From contig NC_015856.1 in NCBI RefSeq assembly GCF_000221045.1, positions 992,001 to 1,056,000 of the forward strand: DNA of 64,000 nucleotides. Reading direction: 5' to 3'. Source of the DNA: Collimonas fungivorans Ter331 (lineage in GTDB: Bacteria > Pseudomonadota > Gammaproteobacteria > Burkholderiales > Burkholderiaceae_D). This document shows, one piece after another, positions 61,248-64,000 of the stretch. The translations under genes and the position numbers were made by a program. The notes under the pieces were generated by a model. The model had not been told where the DNA came from, made no database searches, and saw only the letters and a list, made by a program, of their open reading frames with translations. Numbering within the stretch: position 1 is the stretch's first letter; each line of letters starts with the position of its first letter.

Positions 61248-62453
61248 TTAGGGCAGAAACACCATCTGCGAAGGGCTGCCCAGCCCGGTATACCTGTCGA
61301 TGAATTCCAGCTTGCCGCTGCGCTTGTCGATGGCGAACTGGGTGATATTGTCGCTGCGCTGGTTCAGTGCGTAGATATAGCGGCCTTGCGGCTCGATCAC
61401 GAGGCCGCGCGGATAGTCGCCGCGGGTCCAGGTTTCTCCTACCCAGCTCAGTTTTCCTTCGGCGCCGACGGCGAACTGGGCGATGCTGTTGTGCAGGCGG
61501 TTCGCGACGTACAGGAAGCGGCCGTCATGGCTCAAGGTCAAGCCCGAGGCAAAACTGGTGCCCTGATAATTTTCCGGCAGGCTTGAGATGGTTTGCTGTT
61601 CCTGCAAAGTTCCGCTGGCCTGGTCGAAGTGGTACAGCGTCAGCGTCGAGGCTTCCTCGTTGATCAGGTACACGTATTTACCGTTGGGGTGGAACACGAA
61701 ATGGCGCGGGCCGGCGCCTGCCGACGATGCCTTGATGAAGGGCGGCGTATTGGGCGTCAGGCTGCCGCTGCTTCGGTCAAAGCGCCATTGATAGATACGG
61801 TCCAGCCCGAGATCGGTCGAAAAGACAAACTTGCCACTGGGATCGCTGGCGATCATGTGGGCGTGCGGACCATTGTGGTCGCTGGCGGCAAAGCTGCCGA
61901 CGGTTGCGGCTTCCGGCCGCGCCGCTCCGGCCGGGCCGGTGCTTTGCTGGACCGACACCGCCGGCCGCAGGCTGCCGTCCTGGGCCAGCGGGAAGGCAGC
62001 CACCGAGCCGCTGCCGTAGTTGGCGGCGAGCAGGTAGTCCTGCTTTGGCGTCAGCGACACATATACCGGGTTCTTGCCTTGCGCATCGTGCTGGTTCAGC
62101 AGCGTCAGCGAACCATCGGTCCGGTTTATCGCATAGGCAGCAAGTACGCCGTGCTGGCTGTCGTTATAGTTGGCTACCTCGCTAGCTACATACAGCGTCT
62201 TGCCGGCGGCATCGAGATTGAGCTGGGCCGCATTCGGCAGCGTGCTGACTACTTTCACCCGGCTCAGCGCACCGGACCGGCCATCCACTTTAAACAGGTA
62301 AACGCCTTCGCCATTAGGGTTGTAAGTGCCGACATAGGCGAAAAGGGCGGGCGGCGGGGTTTCGGCTCTCAGGGGCATGCTGGTCATGGTAAGTAGTGCG
62401 ATGGAAAGCGCCATCCATTTGGAGCGGCGAATGAATGTTCTCTGATTTTGCAT
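61248..62453 (-). CDS. Exported lactonase-family beta-propeller
   Basis: A 401-residue protein with a signal peptide (residues about 1-30, KWMALSIALLTMTSMPLRA). The rest shows repeated propeller blades: FAYVGTYNPNGEGVYLFKVD, GKTLYVASEVANYNDSQHGV, DYLLAANYGSGSVAAFPL, GKFVFSTDLGLDRIYQW, GKYVYLINEEASTLTLYHF, GRFLYVANRLHNSIAQFAV and GRYIYALNQRSDNITQFAI, seven in all. This is the 6-phosphogluconolactonase (PF10282) fold. The export signal argues against the cytosolic pentose phosphate role, so a periplasmic sugar-lactone substrate is likely. GGAGA precedes the ATG. Confidence 0.88.
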   Translation of the reverse strand: MQNQRTFIRRSKWMALSIALLTMTSMPLRAETPPPALFAYVGTYNPNGEGVYLFKVDGRSGALSRVKVVSTLPNAAQLNLDAAGKTLYVASEVANYNDSQHGVLAAYAINRTDGSLTLLNQHDAQGKNPVYVSLTPKQDYLLAANYGSGSVAAFPLAQDGSLRPAVSVQQSTGPAGAARPEAATVGSFAASDHNGPHAHMIASDPSGKFVFSTDLGLDRIYQWRFDRSSGSLTPNTPPFIKASSAGAGPRHFVFHPNGKYVYLINEEASTLTLYHFDQASGTLQEQQTISSLPENYQGTSFASGLTLSHDGRFLYVANRLHNSIAQFAVGAEGKLSWVGETWTRGDYPRGLVIEPQGRYIYALNQRSDNITQFAIDKRSGKLEFIDRYTGLGSPSQMVFLP

Positions 62454-62516
62454 CTTTTCTCCAATACTACTAAAAATCAAAGCGGCCCCTGATTGGACCA
62501 GGCTGGCCGATGCAAG

Positions 62517-63140
62517 TCATTTTTGCATCACGGAATTGAACAACGACGATTCAAGGAGCAGGTCCAGCCAGGCTCTCAGGCTTTTGTATTCGCTGGCATG
62601 AAACCACTCTTTGTCAACGTGCGCGAATTGCCGTACGAAAGGAAAAATGGCCATGTCGGCCAGGCCCGGTTTTTCACCGCACAGGAATCCGTGCAGCGCA
62701 ATGCGGGCATCCAGCTGCGCCAGGACGGCTGCTCCCTGGGCGCGGTAATAGCTTGCAGGGTGTTCCGGAAAACGCTCGGCATACTTGTAGCGGTCCAGGT
62801 GGCCCTTGAATGGGCCGTCATTCTGCTGAATCAGTTCTTGCACCTGCTGCTGCACGGCAGGGTCCGGGCTTAGCCATTGTTCGGGATCGTGCTGCCGGAG
62901 CGCCCAGTGCATGATGTCCAGGCTTTGTTCAAGCGGCGCGCCGTGCGGCAGCTTCAAGACCGGAACCGTGCCCTTGGGCGAACAGTCCAGCATGGCTTGC
63001 GGTTTGTTCCTCAAGCTGACTTCAAACATGTCGACGTCGACGCCGCTGACCTTGATCGCAAGGCGGGCGCGGATTGCATACGGACAGCGGCGGAAGGTGA
63101 ATAAAATCGGTTTCAAGTTAGTGTATCTATAACAATTCAA
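62517..63140 (-). CDS. Glutathione S-transferase-like protein
   Basis: A 207-residue cytoplasmic protein. The N-terminal thioredoxin-like domain has PILFTFRRCPYAIRARLAI, with a C-P-x-A active-site-like motif as in stringent starvation/Omega-like GSTs, and KGTVPVLKLPHG with the cis-proline. The C-terminal half is alpha-helical (FLCGEKPGLADMAIFPFVRQFAH). The start is doubtful: the TTG at 63140 is used, but the TTG at 63116 (reading MKPILFTF) is more like homologues. No strong ribosome site is visible. Confidence 0.82.
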   Translation of the reverse strand: MNCYRYTNLKPILFTFRRCPYAIRARLAIKVSGVDVDMFEVSLRNKPQAMLDCSPKGTVPVLKLPHGAPLEQSLDIMHWALRQHDPEQWLSPDPAVQQQVQELIQQNDGPFKGHLDRYKYAERFPEHPASYYRAQGAAVLAQLDARIALHGFLCGEKPGLADMAIFPFVRQFAHVDKEWFHASEYKSLRAWLDLLLESSLFNSVMQK

Positions 63141-63357
63141 CGCTCATAAAATAGCAGAAATTCCGCTTCCCCGGCATTTTTGCCGGATTGCCGCGCGAGC
63201 AGGGCAGCATCGAAACCGGATCGCAATATGGGGATCCACAATGGCAAGCATCGAACCTTGGATGATGTCCGCTGTCAGAGCGCAGGGTACTGAAATCTCG
63301 GGGTACGCCATGTTCTCGGCTAAAATGGCGCTCGCATCGTGATTTTAAAAGGCCGGG

Positions 63358-63867
63358 ATGGACTTCCAATTCATTAGCCCCAGAAAAAACGCCCTGGTTT
63401 ACCTGATCAAGATCCTGACGGGCGCGTTGATCACCTGGTACGGATTGCGCGCCCTGGGTTTGCAAGAGCCGTATTGGGCCATGATTTCCCTGATTATCGT
63501 GACCGAGCCGGATGTCAACCTGGCCAAGGCGAATTTCCGGGCCCGTTTGATCAACACCCTGAACGGCTGCGTTGTTGCTTGCCTGGCGCTGGTGCTGTTC
63601 GGCCCGGGATTCCTGTCCTTGCTGGTCGCTTTGGCAACATCGGTGCTGGTGGCCATGCTGTTGCAGAACTATCCGGCCAACTGGCGTCTGGGGCCGGCGA
63701 CCGTGGTGATCCTGATGTCTGCCGCGATCGGCGGCAAGGGCCTGCACCAGGAGCTGGAGTATGCTTTGTTGCGGGTCGGGGAGGTGATTGCCGGCAGTAC
63801 CGTGGCATTATTGCAGTCGCTGGTCTATTCCTATGCGCTCAAACGCTTGGCGCCCAGCACGAATTGA
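63358..63867 (+). CDS. Small FUSC-like membrane protein
   Basis: A 169-residue protein with about four hydrophobic segments (LVYLIKILTGALITWYGLRA, YWAMISLIIVTEPD, LINTLNGCVVACLALVLFG, LLVALATSVLVAMLLQ). The order LGLQEPYWAMISLIIVTEPDVNLAK and GEVIAGSTVALL resembles one half of aromatic acid exporter or FUSC proteins, at half the usual length. It could be a homodimeric unit. Function unknown. Confidence 0.65.
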   Translation: MDFQFISPRKNALVYLIKILTGALITWYGLRALGLQEPYWAMISLIIVTEPDVNLAKANFRARLINTLNGCVVACLALVLFGPGFLSLLVALATSVLVAMLLQNYPANWRLGPATVVILMSAAIGGKGLHQELEYALLRVGEVIAGSTVALLQSLVYSYALKRLAPSTN

Positions 63868-63935
63868 TGGCCGGCCGCAAGATTCATTGGTCGAATCTAT
63901 TGACGTAATTTCCTTAGCAACACTATAGTGACAAA

Positions 63936-64000
63936 ATGATTTCAGAATTCCATCAATTATCAGAAAAAATCGGCCAGCTGGCTGAGTTGACGCACATCTT
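63936..64000 (+). CDS. Start of a small coiled-coil protein, cut by window
   Basis: The ATG at 63936 reads MISEFHQLSEKIGQLAELTH to the window end. The heptad-like Leu/Ile spacing resembles the short coiled-coil proteins encoded just before zapA in betaproteobacteria, which is only a guess from 21 residues. Confidence 0.5.
   Translation, partial: MISEFHQLSEKIGQLAELTHI

Noticed and set aside
1-64000. CRISPR array or insertion sequence
   Set aside because: I saw no regularly spaced repeats, no transposase and no terminal inverted repeats of IS type; the only element-like structure is the tRNA-Leu mini-island.

Overview
The window reads as chromosomal DNA of a Gram-negative betaproteobacterium, most likely Burkholderiales of the Oxalobacteraceae type (Collimonas or a close relative). 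This is inferred from the GC-rich codon usage, the fdsGBA-fdhD-fdsD formate dehydrogenase operon with a ModE-like regulator, the AddAB-like helicase-nuclease pair, the DUF3613-containing Tad locus and the type 4 general porin. No rRNA or species marker is present, so the genus is a guess.

Layout. 1-12.7 kb is housekeeping and metabolism: protein-L-isoaspartate methyltransferase (cut by the window edge), a TetR regulator, a YkgJ-type cysteine-cluster protein, a DUF1439 lipoprotein, two tandem UppP paralogues, RecQ, a rubredoxin reductase-like flavoprotein, the malic enzyme MaeB, an acyl-CoA ligase and a 5'-nucleotidase. 12.7-30.9 kb is a surface and secretion region: a low-complexity lipoprotein gene behind a near-perfect sigma-54 promoter, an apparently orphan TpsB transporter, a complete flp-tad pilus locus (prepilin, prepilin peptidase, CpaB, secretin, CpaE, CpaF, TadB, TadC, TadD, DUF3613, TadE, TadG), a VpsR-like sigma-54 activator and a DUF2968 protein. 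31-33.3 kb holds a secreted HAD phosphatase and a porin, probably co-transcribed.

At 33.33-36.33 kb a 3-kb mini-island sits in the tRNA-Leu(CAA) gene. It is bounded by 99-bp direct repeats with 95 matches, one of which carries a truncated 3' tRNA fragment. Inside are two AT-richer genes, an HNH-like zinc-finger protein and a SEC-C plus PD-(D/E)XK nuclease-like protein, together with repeated TTGCGGAGCAA motifs near both ends and a decayed ORF, but no integrase. This is the best candidate for an undescribed, probably defensive or mobile, system.

36.4-48.5 kb returns to core genes: a GT39-type glycosyltransferase, ribosomal protein L31 type B, a citrate/proton symporter, Rho, thioredoxin and the AddB/AddA-like pair. 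48.6-51.9 kb has an amino-acid ABC permease preceded by three tandem paralogous binding lipoproteins, with no ATPase. 52.1-61.2 kb is a formate module: a ModE-like regulator divergent from an oxalate/formate-type MFS carrier, with repeated TATA-rich operator-like sites between them, then fdsG-fdsB-fdsA-fdhD-fdsD. The window ends with a beta-propeller lactonase, a GST-like protein, a small FUSC-like membrane protein and the start of a short coiled-coil gene. No rRNA, CRISPR array, transposase or replication origin was seen.
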